Program-made: the position numbers and the translations under genes
Source: Paenibacillus agricola
GTDB taxonomy: Bacteria; Bacillota; Bacilli; Paenibacillales; NBRC-103111
Reading direction: 5' to 3'
NCBI RefSeq assembly: GCF_011440305.1
Contig: NZ_JAAOIW010000004.1
Coordinates: 310,001 to 374,000 of the forward strand
DNA length: 64,000 nt
The notes under the pieces: generated by a model
What the model was told of the DNA's origin: nothing
Database searches by the model: none
Seen by the model: only the letters and a program-made list of their open reading frames with translations
Shown here: positions 53,134 to 61,985 of the stretch, in pieces
How positions within the stretch are numbered: position 1 is the first letter of the stretch
Layout: every line of letters begins with the position of its first letter

Positions 53134-54090
53134 TTATTCAGCAGCTGCTTTTTGCTTTTTCTCGCGTTTGGCCACATCTAAGAAAGAATTTAGTTCCACA
53201 ACAAGCTGCAATAAAGCCGAACGCCCTTCAAATTCCTCCCGGGTAGCAGGCAAAGGCATTTGGCGAAAAGCGCCCTGTAAAGCGTTTAGCTTGGTTTGGG
53301 TTCGGCCTGTGTAATATTCATTTTTGACATTCTCGCTTAGCTCGTCAAAGACGGAGGCCAACAGCTCCCCGTGCGGAAGCGTCTGGTATATTTGCGCTAC
53401 ATATTCCAGCATACGAGTAATCGAAGCCAGCTGCTGCTTGCGCATATAGTAATAAACAGCCCATACTGCATCCTGCTGGAGCAGATTATTTTCCTTCGAC
53501 CTCTGTGCCACATGGAGCGCCTCCTGCAAAATCTCATGCGCCTCGAGCAGCTCGCTGCCGCTCCAGATATGGCTGTTATCGCGCAAATGCTCAGCGATTT
53601 CGGCAAAAATATGCGAAAAGCACACCTCCAGCCTATTCCTTAAGTCGATTAATTGCTTATCTGCCTTCGGCATATAGGTGATGTTAATTAATGTGGCTGC
53701 ACCGAGACCTACGAACAGTAAGGCAATTTCGTTCAAAATAAGTTCGAGGCGGATCTGCTGGTCGGTAAACACATGAAACATAATAACCGAGCTAGAGACA
53801 ACCCCTTCCTTTAATCCAAAACGGGAAAGAATCGGGTATAAGATTAGTATAAAAAGGCCAATGACCCAAATTTCAAAGCCCAGCAGCCAAAATAAACCTA
53901 TAGCCAGCAGCAAGCCCATACATGAGGCGATCAGCCTTTGAAATGACGTCTGTAAGCCACGTTTTTTCGTCACATCCACACCAAGAATCGCCAGCAAGCC
54001 AGCTGAATTGGGCGTATGCAAGCCTAACCAATGAGCTAATGAAATAGCTGCCATCACGGCGACGGCTGTTTTAAGTACGCGAATTCCCAT
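53134..54090 (-). CDS. FUSC/aromatic acid exporter-like membrane protein (first of a divergent pair)
   Basis: 318 residues. Six predicted membrane segments in the first ~155 residues ('MGIRVLKTAVAVMAAISLAH', 'LLAILGV', 'GLLLAIGLFWLLGF' and so on), then a cytosolic helical C-terminal half ('DKQLIDLRNRLEVCFSHIFAE'). This is the YqjA/DUF939 type of the ArAE family. The ATG at 54090 has GGGGG about 8 bases upstream; a longer start at 54186 has no such site and would run into the divergent promoter. Function is not proven in this family; aromatic acid efflux is presumed from relatives. Confidence 0.85.
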   Translation of the reverse strand: MGIRVLKTAVAVMAAISLAHWLGLHTPNSAGLLAILGVDVTKKRGLQTSFQRLIASCMGLLLAIGLFWLLGFEIWVIGLFILILYPILSRFGLKEGVVSSSVIMFHVFTDQQIRLELILNEIALLFVGLGAATLINITYMPKADKQLIDLRNRLEVCFSHIFAEIAEHLRDNSHIWSGSELLEAHEILQEALHVAQRSKENNLLQQDAVWAVYYYMRKQQLASITRMLEYVAQIYQTLPHGELLASVFDELSENVKNEYYTGRTQTKLNALQGAFRQMPLPATREEFEGRSALLQLVVELNSFLDVAKREKKQKAAAE

Positions 54091-54234
54091 AGTCGCCCCC
54101 GTTATACATTTATGAAAGTATGTAATTTGCTGTATAGTTATTTTATCTTTAATCGTTGCATTCGACAAGTATTCGACAACCTGCAAGCTTCCTGTGTATG
54201 ATATGGATATAGTTGCAATTATAGGAGGAGAACC

Positions 54235-55296
54235 ATGTCTTTTGGTGCCAGAGTATTAAAAACAGGGATTGCAGTAACCTTATCCCTTTATATCAGTGTA
54301 TGGCTGCAATTATCGCTGCCGGTTATTGCCGCAGTAGCCGCGATTTTTGCGATGCAGCCTTCGATTTACCGTTCATGGCGCTATTTTCTTGACCAAATTC
54401 AAACCAATACAGTCGGAGCCGCATTAGCAATGCTTGCAGGTACGTTCCTCTCCAAGGAGCCCATTGCGATTGGAATTGTGTGTATCCTTGTTATTATGAT
54501 TTGCTTGAAGCTGAAGATGGAGGAAACGATCGGGCTTACTCTAGTTACGGTAATTGCCGTTATGGAGGCCTCCGGCCAATGGGACTTTGCGCTTAACCGC
54601 TTTATCCTTAGTTTGATTGGGATCGGTTCTGCCTTTTTGATTAATATTTTATTTTTCCCGCCTAATCCCAAAGAACAAATCGTCAAACAAATACATACGG
54701 TTTTTGCCAAAATGTCTTTGCTCCTGCGAACAGCCATTTCAGATGAAATTAAGGAAAAAGTATTCCGCGATGAGAAACAGGCGCTAGATGACTCGTTCAA
54801 CTCCTTGTCGCAAAAATATAATTTATTCGAGGAAGAATTAAAAAAGCTGCGGCGCGCCAAATATAGCACTAGCCAGCATCTGGTTGTGTATAAGCAAATG
54901 CTGTTTACGCTGCAAAAAGGGCTGGAAACGCTGGGCTCCATCGAGCAGCATTATTTCCAATCGGAGCGCTCTGCCGATCTGAATCTTTATTTTGACGAGC
55001 ATATGGAAAAGCTAATTAAATACCATGAGCATGTACTGCTCAAATTCGAAAATATGCTAAAGCCGGAAATTTCTGAAGCCACTCGTATGGAGGAGGATAA
55101 TGACCGGTTTATGGAAAAAATGATTGGCAGTTATACTCAAGGGCAATACGGGGTGCTTCGGTTATCCATTGTCGCAGCAAGCATGTACGATTATTGCATT
55201 CAAATCGCCCGGCTCGACAAGCTGATCGAGCAGTTTAATCGGGGATCGGATGAAAAAGAGCCCTTAGGTGCTTTGTTTTTTTGGATGAAAAGGTAA
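54235..55296 (+). CDS. FUSC/aromatic acid exporter-like membrane protein (second of a divergent pair)
   Basis: 353 residues. It opens MSFGARVLKTGIAVTLSLYI, matching the start of its divergent neighbour ('GIRVLKTAVAVM'), so the two are paralogs. Six membrane segments in residues ~1-150, with 'AIFAMQPSIYRSWRYFLDQIQTNTVGA', are followed by a long helical cytosolic domain (~160-353). AGGAGG lies 6 bases before the ATG. The shared 144-base divergent region suggests joint regulation. Substrate unknown. Confidence 0.87.
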   Translation: MSFGARVLKTGIAVTLSLYISVWLQLSLPVIAAVAAIFAMQPSIYRSWRYFLDQIQTNTVGAALAMLAGTFLSKEPIAIGIVCILVIMICLKLKMEETIGLTLVTVIAVMEASGQWDFALNRFILSLIGIGSAFLINILFFPPNPKEQIVKQIHTVFAKMSLLLRTAISDEIKEKVFRDEKQALDDSFNSLSQKYNLFEEELKKLRRAKYSTSQHLVVYKQMLFTLQKGLETLGSIEQHYFQSERSADLNLYFDEHMEKLIKYHEHVLLKFENMLKPEISEATRMEEDNDRFMEKMIGSYTQGQYGVLRLSIVAASMYDYCIQIARLDKLIEQFNRGSDEKEPLGALFFWMKR

Positions 55297-55323
55297 CGCA
55301 AACAAGCGGTTAAGAATCACCTA

Positions 55324-55355
55324 TTGACGCCGCCACGAATTCGTGGCATTAATAT
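55324..55355 (+). promoter_or_regulatory. Promoter with palindromic operator upstream of the MarR gene
   Basis: TTGACG (55324-55329) and TAATAT (55350-55355) have a long 20-base spacer that contains a perfect 16-base palindrome, GCCACGAATTCGTGGC (55332-55347). A second small repeat, TTAG-N4-CTAA, follows at about 55358-55369. MarR proteins bind such sites and usually repress their own operon. Confidence 0.6.
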
Positions 55356-55386
55356 AGTTAGCCGACTAATCAAAAAGAGGTGACCC

Positions 55387-55866
55387 ATGGATATTTACAC
55401 GTCCGATTCGCTGCATTTTGTATTTTCCAAGGTTATGCGGACGCACTGGCATAAGATGCACGAGCTCTTGCAGCATCAAGAGGTATTCCCCGGCCAGCCG
55501 CCTTTGCTGTTTGCGTTATCACGCAAGGACGGGCAAAGCCAAAAGGAGCTGGCCGAGCAGCTCCATATCCAACCGGCTACCATTACAGTCATGCTGAACC
55601 GGATGGTTAAAACCGGGCTAGTGGAGCGCAAACAGGATGATAAGGACCAACGGGTGTCCCGCGTATTTCTCACCCAAAAGGGCAAGCTGGCGCACACCGA
55701 AGTCAGGGAAACCTTCAAAGCGATGGATACCCAATGCTTTGGCAATTTTTCCGAAGAGGACAAACAATTGCTCCGCAGGCTGATGTTACAGGTATACGAT
55801 AATCTTGTTGAAAGCAAGGAAGCGGATTGTACAGGCAAGCCTGGTGAATCACCAGCAAATACTTAA
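55387..55866 (+). CDS. MarR-family transcriptional regulator
   Basis: 159 residues. The winged helix is at ~50-110: 'GQSQKELAEQLHIQPATITVMLNRMVKTGLVERKQDDKDQRVSRVFLT', with the typical DxRxx wing ('DQRVSRV'). It begins AGAGGTG then 4 bases before the ATG. It is followed after 85 bases by the two ABC exporter genes, so it probably represses them until a drug binds. In B. subtilis the BmrCD genes are controlled by a leader peptide instead (family knowledge), so this control would differ. Confidence 0.9.
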   Translation: MDIYTSDSLHFVFSKVMRTHWHKMHELLQHQEVFPGQPPLLFALSRKDGQSQKELAEQLHIQPATITVMLNRMVKTGLVERKQDDKDQRVSRVFLTQKGKLAHTEVRETFKAMDTQCFGNFSEEDKQLLRRLMLQVYDNLVESKEADCTGKPGESPANT

Positions 55867-55951
55867 ACATTCCGTGTGGTTGAATGCCAACACGTATCAC
55901 TCAGTAATTCCGCTATTCGCAAATCTACACTACAAAATGAGGTGTTACCAG

Positions 55952-57718
55952 ATGCTAAAGCTTTTACCTTATTTAAAACCTTATTGGAAAGCTACCCTGC
56001 TGGCTCCGCTGTTCATGCTGTTAGAGGTCTACATGGATCTCCTGCAGCCTAGGTTTATGGCCAGTATTGTGGACGAAGGCATTATGAACGGCGATATCGC
56101 CCATATCCAAAAAACAGGTGCGCTGATGCTGGGTGTCGCCTTGATCGGTTTGATCGGCGGCATCGGCTGTACCGTATTCTCCAGTACCGCGTCACAAAAC
56201 TTTGGCGCTGATGTACGCAAGGATTTATTTACCAAGGTGCAATCGTTTTCCTTTGGGGTGCTGGATACCTTCAAAGCAGGCTCGCTTGTTACTCGCCTGA
56301 CGAATGATGTGGTGCAGGTGCAAGGTGTTGTGCTAATGACGCTGCGAATCCTAGTTCGCGCACCCCTGCTTGCTATCGGCAGTGTCATTATGGCGATTAT
56401 GATCAGCCCGCGGCTTGCCTTAGTATTGGCGGTCGTTATTCCCCTGCTCATTCTTGTGTTAGTGATCATTATTCGCAAGGGCTTCCCGCTGTTCAGTATG
56501 GTGCAGAAAAAGCTGGATACGGTCAATACCGTGCTTCAGGAAAACTTGACGGGTATCCGCGTTGTTAAAGCCTTTGTACGCGCTAATTTTGAAATTAAGC
56601 GCTTTCGCAAATCCAATGATGATTTGATGGATATTTCAATCAAAGCAACCCGGATCGTTATGCTTATTATGCCCATTATGATGCTGATCATGAATGCCAG
56701 TATCGCTGCAGTCCTCTGGTTCGGCGGCTTGCAAACCTGGCAAGGCATCTTGCAGGTAGGCGACCTGGTCGCTTTTATCAATTATGTGACGCAGGTATTG
56801 TTTTCCTTAATGATGGTCAGCATGATGCTAATGAATGTCTCGCGAGCGAAAGCCTCCGCTGAACGCATCAATGAGGTCATGGAAACAGAGCCGGAAATCG
56901 CTAACCGCCCTGCAGCTAAGACTAATGTGATTCGTTCCGGCAAGATTGTATTTGAGGATGTTTCCTTCGCTTACGATACTTATACTGAAGGCAGCAAGCA
57001 AGATGTTCATGCACGCCAGGAGAATGTGCTGAAGGGCATTGATCTTGAGTTCCAGCCGGGACAAACCGTCGCTATTCTAGGGGCAACCGGATCAGGCAAA
57101 AGCACACTCGTAAATCTCATACCGCGGCTCTATGATACCACCGGCGGCCGAGTGCTGATCGATGGCATTGATGTACGGGATATTGACCTTACGCATCTGC
57201 GCAATGAAATTGGTGTTGTGCTTCAGGAAGCGATTCTGTTCACAGGTACCGTTAGTGAAAATATAGCGTTTGGCAAGCCGGACGCTTCGCAGGAGGAAAT
57301 TGAAACGGCGGCCCAAGCTGCGCAAATCCATGACTTTATCATATCTCTTCCCGATGGGTATATGACGCTGATCGGCCAACGTGGTGTTAATCTCTCTGGC
57401 GGGCAGAAGCAGCGGATTTCAATTGCACGGGCCATTCTTGTACAGCCCGCCATTCTTATTTTGGACGACAGTACAAGTGCGGTCGATCTCGGAACCGAAT
57501 CGCGGATTCAAAAGGCTTTGAAAAGCCAGGCTAGGCGAAGCACCCGCATCATCATCGCCCAACGGATTTCCTCGGTGTTGGAGGCCGATACGATCGTTGT
57601 ATTGGACGAAGGCACCGTTGTAGCGCAAGGCACACATCTTGAACTGATGGAAGCAAGCGACGTTTATCAGGAGATCTATAGATCCCAATTGGGTAAGGAG
57701 GCGGTTGTCATTGGCTAA
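55952..57718 (+). CDS. ABC multidrug exporter half, BmrC-like, with degenerate ATP site
   Basis: 588 residues: six-helix membrane domain (~1-310) and nucleotide-binding domain (~340-580). Walker A is 'GATGSGKST' and the signature 'LSGGQKQR'. After Walker B it has Asp where catalytic Glu is expected ('LILDDSTS'), and the H-loop has Gln ('IIAQRIS'). These are the marks of the degenerate half of a heterodimeric exporter. The partner is the next gene. ATG at 55952 has AGGTG 7 bases upstream; a longer open frame to 55805 overlaps marR and is rejected. Confidence 0.92.
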   Translation: MLKLLPYLKPYWKATLLAPLFMLLEVYMDLLQPRFMASIVDEGIMNGDIAHIQKTGALMLGVALIGLIGGIGCTVFSSTASQNFGADVRKDLFTKVQSFSFGVLDTFKAGSLVTRLTNDVVQVQGVVLMTLRILVRAPLLAIGSVIMAIMISPRLALVLAVVIPLLILVLVIIIRKGFPLFSMVQKKLDTVNTVLQENLTGIRVVKAFVRANFEIKRFRKSNDDLMDISIKATRIVMLIMPIMMLIMNASIAAVLWFGGLQTWQGILQVGDLVAFINYVTQVLFSLMMVSMMLMNVSRAKASAERINEVMETEPEIANRPAAKTNVIRSGKIVFEDVSFAYDTYTEGSKQDVHARQENVLKGIDLEFQPGQTVAILGATGSGKSTLVNLIPRLYDTTGGRVLIDGIDVRDIDLTHLRNEIGVVLQEAILFTGTVSENIAFGKPDASQEEIETAAQAAQIHDFIISLPDGYMTLIGQRGVNLSGGQKQRISIARAILVQPAILILDDSTSAVDLGTESRIQKALKSQARRSTRIIIAQRISSVLEADTIVVLDEGTVVAQGTHLELMEASDVYQEIYRSQLGKEAVVIG

Positions 57719-59618
57719 GGAAAACAATCAGCATCATGGACATGAAGAAGCGCCGCCAAGGGCTAGTGGCGGCGGTGCGGCTGGCGGGCTGCCCCCAATG
57801 GGCATGGGTGGCGGACCAATGGGCGGCGGACCGGGACGCGGTATGATGATGTCCAAGGCACGCGCCAAAAACACCAAAGGCACGCTGCTGCGGCTATGGA
57901 ATTATTTGCGCCGCCAGCGTAATGGGCTTATTGTCATTGTGCTATTGACGATTTGCAGCACAGCATTGACGCTTTCCGGTCCCTATTTGATCGGCGTTGC
58001 GATCGACCAATACATTATTCCGCAAAATTATAGCGGCTTGCTCTGGCTCTGCCTCGCGCTGCTTGGTGTGTATGTGCTCGGCTCTGTGATGTCATGGATC
58101 CAGCTCTATGTGATGACTGGCGTATCACAGCGGACAGTCTGGGAGCTGCGTAATGACTTATTCGCCCATTTGCAGCAGCTGCCGCTCCCTTATTTTGATA
58201 GCAAAACACATGGCGAGCTGATGAGCCGCACCACTAATGATATTGAAAATGTGAGCAATACCTTAAACCAGACCGTCACCCAGCTATTATCCAGCTTTTT
58301 GACGGTAATTGGTGCGATCATCTTGATGCTCAGCTTAAATGTATGGCTGACTCTTGTTAGCTTGGTCATTATTCCGATGGCGATGCTGCTTACCGGCCAA
58401 ATCGCTAAGCGAACGCGAAAATATTTTTCCAGCCAGCAAAAAAGCCTCGGCGAGCTAAACGGCTTTATTGAAGAAACAGTGTCCGGGCAAAAGGTAGTTA
58501 AAACATTCAACCGTGAGGAAAAAGCTACTGCGGAGTTTCATGAAATTAATGCCCAATTGCGGGACGTTGGCAGCAAGGCACAAATTTTGTCCGGCTTTAT
58601 TGGACCAGTAATGAACGTCATCAATAACTTCAGCTATGCGCTGATCGCGGCCGTTGGTGGTTGGATGGCGATCAACGGGCTAGTTTCGATCGGCGTCATT
58701 GTCAGCTTTCTAAACTATTCCAAGCAATTTGGACGACCGATTAATGAGCTCGCCAACCAATTTAATATGATCCAATCGGCACTAGCCGGTGCGGAGCGCG
58801 TGTTTGAGGTTATGGACACTGCCACCGAATATGAAGGGCTGTCTGCCGATGGCAAGGAGCTTCGGGAAGTGCATGGTGATATAAAAGGCGAGGTTATCTT
58901 TGATGATGTCTCCTTTAGCTACAAAAAGGATGTACCGATCCTCAAGCACGTATCGTTAACTGCGCTGCCTGGACAAACGATTGCGTTGGTCGGCCCGACG
59001 GGAGCCGGCAAAACCACCATTGTCAATCTGCTTACGCGCTTCTACGATATCGACAGCGGCGCGATTACCATTGACGGCGAGAACATTCGCAATCTGGAGA
59101 AAAACAGCTTGCGCAGCAAGCTCGGGATTGTGCTGCAGGATGCGTATTTATTCTCGGATACAATCCGTGAGAATATCCGATACGGCAGGCTCGACGCCAC
59201 GGATGCCGAAATCGAGCATGCCGCCAAGCTGGCCAATGCGGACAGCTTTATTCGCAAGCTGCCCCAGGGCTATGACGCGTTGCTTGCCGCTGAGGGCAGC
59301 AACCTTAGCCAAGGGCAACGCCAGCTGATTACGATAGCACGGGCGATTCTCGCCGACCCCGCTATCCTGATTCTCGACGAAGCGACAAGCTCCGTCGATA
59401 CGCGGACCGAGATGATTATCCAGGAAGCGATGAATGTGCTAATGAAAGGGCGCACCAGCTTCGTAATCGCCCATCGGCTAAGCACGATCCGTGAAGCTGA
59501 TGTGATTCTCGTCATGAATGGCGGCGAAATTATTGAGCGTGGCTCCCACCAGGAGCTGCTTGAAAGCAAAGGCTTTTACTATAACCTCTATACAAGCCAG
59601 TTTAACCGGGCAGGTTAG
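57711..59618 (+). CDS. ABC multidrug exporter half, BmrD-like, with catalytic ATP site
   Basis: 635 residues. A Gly/Met-rich N-terminal tail (~1-45) precedes the membrane domain (~60-350) and the nucleotide-binding domain (~385-630). Walker A 'GPTGAGKTT', signature 'LSQGQRQL', Walker B 'ILILDEATS' with the catalytic Glu, and H-loop 'VIAHRLST' are canonical. With the preceding gene it should form a heterodimer with one active ATP site. A TTG at 57711 has AGGAGG 9 bases upstream; a TTG at 57705 is closer. It overlaps the previous gene by 8 bases. Confidence 0.92.
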   Translation: MAKENNQHHGHEEAPPRASGGGAAGGLPPMGMGGGPMGGGPGRGMMMSKARAKNTKGTLLRLWNYLRRQRNGLIVIVLLTICSTALTLSGPYLIGVAIDQYIIPQNYSGLLWLCLALLGVYVLGSVMSWIQLYVMTGVSQRTVWELRNDLFAHLQQLPLPYFDSKTHGELMSRTTNDIENVSNTLNQTVTQLLSSFLTVIGAIILMLSLNVWLTLVSLVIIPMAMLLTGQIAKRTRKYFSSQQKSLGELNGFIEETVSGQKVVKTFNREEKATAEFHEINAQLRDVGSKAQILSGFIGPVMNVINNFSYALIAAVGGWMAINGLVSIGVIVSFLNYSKQFGRPINELANQFNMIQSALAGAERVFEVMDTATEYEGLSADGKELREVHGDIKGEVIFDDVSFSYKKDVPILKHVSLTALPGQTIALVGPTGAGKTTIVNLLTRFYDIDSGAITIDGENIRNLEKNSLRSKLGIVLQDAYLFSDTIRENIRYGRLDATDAEIEHAAKLANADSFIRKLPQGYDALLAAEGSNLSQGQRQLITIARAILADPAILILDEATSSVDTRTEMIIQEAMNVLMKGRTSFVIAHRLSTIREADVILVMNGGEIIERGSHQELLESKGFYYNLYTSQFNRAG

Positions 59619-59664
59619 AGCCAGGCAGCTTACGAGCACACGAGTAACCAAACAGGTAACAAAC

Positions 59665-59707
59665 AAAAAACGCGAGTGCCTCTTCAATTAAGAGGACTCG
59701 CGTTTTT
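59665..59707. terminator. Bidirectional terminator between the exporter and siderophore-binding genes
   Basis: CGCGAGT and CCTCT pair with AGAGG and CTCGCG around a TCAATTA loop with one mismatch. Five T follow on the plus strand and six on the minus, serving two convergent genes. Confidence 0.92.
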
Positions 59708-59718
59708 AATATTGCTTT

Positions 59719-60741
59719 TTATGGCTTTACTTCATACAGCTTATATAGGTCATCCAACATCATATTCGCTGATTTTACACCGCCTGAAGTATTCCAGGTC
59801 GCATCACTTACTTGAATCAGCTTATTGTTTTTCACAACGTTGAGGTTTTTCCAAAGTGGATCATTCATCCACTCCTCCTGCTGCTTTTTGCCCTTTCCGT
59901 CGCCAACATCGTAAGTAAAGTAAAAGACTTTATCTGCTGTATCCAGCTCTGTCAAACGCTCCTTTGTGATATCCTCGAACGCTTTTTCGTCGCTCTTCGG
60001 ATCATTGCGGACAATTCCAATTTGCTTCATGATGACGCCTGAGAACATGTCGCCGAAATAATATCTGGTTTTACCGCCCATAAAACGCACAACGGCTACT
60101 TTCTCTTTTAGCTTGTCGCCTGCTTTGGATTTGAAATCATCAATACGTTTGTCGAATGCGCTAACGATTTTATCGCCTTCCGCCTTCTTGTTCAAAGCGT
60201 CTGCGTAGACTTGAAAATTGCTTTTCCACTCGCCGCGCAACGTTTCGGTATAAACCGTCGGGGCAATCGCCTTAAGCTGCTCATAAATTTTTTCATGGCG
60301 CATTTTATTGCCAAGAATTAAATCCGGCTTCAACGAAGCAATAAGCTCCAAATTCGGCTGGGATTCGCCGCCGATATTTTTGACGCCTTCCATATCCGCT
60401 TTAATATGGTCATACCAAGGGCTGCCATAATAAGAATCAACCGCAGCAATCGGCTTTACACCAAGCGCTATTAATGCTTCCGTTCCTTCATTAGTAAGGA
60501 TAACTACTTTCTGAGGGTTAGCTGGAACCTCCGTTTCTCCCATAATGTGCTTGATTATACGTGGACCATCTTTGGCAGCGGCAGCTGGTGCTGTAGTTGT
60601 AGGCGCTGCTCCTTGCTTGGGATCAGCAGCTGGTTGAGTTGAAGCTGCTTGTTGGGAACCACATGCCGACAAGACAACGGACAAGACAAAAGTAGCAGCC
60701 AGCATCGCGACCGGCTTCATTCTAAAATTTCTGACTAACAT
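59719..60741 (-). CDS. Iron-siderophore ABC transporter substrate-binding lipoprotein
   Basis: 340 residues. A lipoprotein signal ends in LSAC (~27), followed by an Ala/Thr/Pro-rich linker (to ~58). The FecB/FhuD-type domain follows: 'NPQKVVILTNEGTEALIALGVKPIAAVDSYYG', then 'NLELIASLKPDLILGNKMRHEKIYEQLK'. It resembles B. subtilis YfmC/YfiY, which bind citrate- or hydroxamate-iron complexes. GGGAGG lies 7 bases before the ATG. Divergent from its permeases, with Fur boxes between. Exact siderophore cannot be told. Confidence 0.92.
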   Translation of the reverse strand: MLVRNFRMKPVAMLAATFVLSVVLSACGSQQAASTQPAADPKQGAAPTTTAPAAAAKDGPRIIKHIMGETEVPANPQKVVILTNEGTEALIALGVKPIAAVDSYYGSPWYDHIKADMEGVKNIGGESQPNLELIASLKPDLILGNKMRHEKIYEQLKAIAPTVYTETLRGEWKSNFQVYADALNKKAEGDKIVSAFDKRIDDFKSKAGDKLKEKVAVVRFMGGKTRYYFGDMFSGVIMKQIGIVRNDPKSDEKAFEDITKERLTELDTADKVFYFTYDVGDGKGKKQQEEWMNDPLWKNLNVVKNNKLIQVSDATWNTSGGVKSANMMLDDLYKLYEVKP

Positions 60742-60781
60742 CGGTGAACCTCCCTGTTTGATCTGTTGTAAAATGATTTAT

Positions 60782-60796
60782 TGATAACGGTTATCA
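60782..60796. promoter_or_regulatory. Fur box 1
   Basis: TGATAACGGTTATCA is a 7-1-7 inverted repeat close to the Fur consensus TGATAATNATTATCA. It lies between the siderophore-binding gene and its likely promoter. Confidence 0.8.
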
Positions 60797-60813
60797 GCTT
60801 TATGTCAGGGTTA

Positions 60814-60843
60814 ATTTTAGGGGAAGTGTATCAAGGTTGTCAA
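60814..60843 (-). promoter_or_regulatory. Promoter of the siderophore-binding lipoprotein gene
   Basis: On the minus strand TTGACA (60838-60843) and TAAAAT (60814-60819) are 18 bases apart. Fur box 1 lies just downstream of the expected start point. Confidence 0.6.
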
Positions 60844-60851
60844 TCTTTTTT

Positions 60852-60866
60852 TGATAATGATTCTCA
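60852..60866. promoter_or_regulatory. Fur box 2
   Basis: TGATAATGATTCTCA differs from the 7-1-7 Fur consensus at one position, and the repeat extends into TGAGAATCATTGACA. It touches the -35 of the permease promoter. Confidence 0.85.
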
Positions 60867-60872
60867 GAATCA

Positions 60873-60901
60873 TTGACAGCGGATAACCGCCTCATTACAA
60901 T
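60873..60901 (+). promoter_or_regulatory. Promoter of the siderophore permease operon
   Basis: TTGACA (60873-60878) and TACAAT (60896-60901) are 17 bases apart. Because this is the -35, a frame start on the same TTG is not the true start of the permease. Confidence 0.75.
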
Positions 60902-60977
60902 ATACCTATTGGACGTCTTTATCGGATCGGTCTTTATTCAATTTCATTTGACACAGGGAAGCAGGCCAAGCAACTTC

Positions 60978-61985
60978 ATGAGAAAAGAACTTCTTAACCA
61001 TTCCTCCAAAATTGCCGTTTTGCTCGGTTCGCTCCTTTTAGTGGCTATCGCTTTTGTTTGCAGCCTGATGTTTGGGATCAAGACTTATTCCTGGGATCAA
61101 ATCGTCGCAGCTTATACGGTCTATAATGGTTCTAATGAACACATTATTATCCAAACTACAAGGATGCCACGTGCATTAATTGCCGCTATTGTTGGGGGCA
61201 GCCTAGCTGTTGCCGGTGCTTTGATGCAGGCCATTACCCGCAATCCACTGGCTTCTCCGAGTATATTCGGGGTTAATGCTGGCGCAGCCTTTGCCATTGT
61301 AATTGCAGTCGTATTGTTCGATGTATCGAGTGTCACCCAATATACCTGGATCGCTTTTTTGGGAGCTGCCGTGAGCGCCGTTGGTGTGTATATGCTCGGC
61401 TCTATCGGTCGTGACGGGTTGACACCTATTAAAATCACACTTGCCGGCTCGGCACTAACCGCCTTTTTCGCTTCATTGACCCAGGGCATCTTGTTATCCA
61501 ACGGAAAAGCATTCGATCAAGTGCTGATTTGGTTGGTTGGCTCTGTCTCTGGGCGCACGATGGAGCAGTTCGATTCTGTCTACCTGTATATGCTCGCTGC
61601 GTTAATTGGCGCCTTCCTGCTGGCTACGCATATCAATGTACTTGCCATGGGCGATGATGTTGCCAAAGGGCTTGGGCAAAGCACCGTATTTATTAAAGCC
61701 GCTGCGGCAATAGTTATCGTCGTTCTGGCGGGCGGCTCTGTCGCTTTGGCGGGCCCAGTCGTATTTATTGGCATTATTATTCCGCATATTGCCCGTTTTT
61801 TTGTGGGTGGCGACCACCGCTGGCTGCTGCCCTATTGTGCTGTGTTAGGGGCACTTTTGCTTATTAGTGCGGATGTAGGCTCACGCTTTATAGCGATGCC
61901 CAAGGAAGTTCATGTCGGCGTAACTACTGCTTTGATCGGCGTTCCCTTCTTTGTTTATATCGCCCGCAAAGGAGGACGCTTCTAA
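60978..61985 (+). CDS. Iron-siderophore ABC transporter permease (first)
   Basis: 335 residues of the FecCD/BtuC family with about ten membrane segments. Conserved pieces are 'RMPRALIAAIVGGSLAVAGALMQAITRNPLASPSIFGVNAGA' near residue 65 and 'LAGPVVFIGIIIPHIARFFVGGDHR' near 265, the latter being the coupling region to the ATPase. It imports ferric siderophore across the membrane. The ATG at 60978 lies downstream of the promoter; its ribosome-binding site is weak (AGG about 12 bases upstream). The stop abuts the next start. Confidence 0.92.
   Translation: MRKELLNHSSKIAVLLGSLLLVAIAFVCSLMFGIKTYSWDQIVAAYTVYNGSNEHIIIQTTRMPRALIAAIVGGSLAVAGALMQAITRNPLASPSIFGVNAGAAFAIVIAVVLFDVSSVTQYTWIAFLGAAVSAVGVYMLGSIGRDGLTPIKITLAGSALTAFFASLTQGILLSNGKAFDQVLIWLVGSVSGRTMEQFDSVYLYMLAALIGAFLLATHINVLAMGDDVAKGLGQSTVFIKAAAAIVIVVLAGGSVALAGPVVFIGIIIPHIARFFVGGDHRWLLPYCAVLGALLLISADVGSRFIAMPKEVHVGVTTALIGVPFFVYIARKGGRF

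Noticed and set aside
55805-55951. N-terminal extension of the BmrC-like exporter
   Set aside because: It overlaps the marR gene in another frame, lacks hydrophobic or family features, and a ribosome-binding site marks the ATG at 55952.
60873-60977. N-terminal extension of the first siderophore permease
   Set aside because: The candidate TTG start is the -35 element of the permease promoter, so the extension is upstream of transcription.
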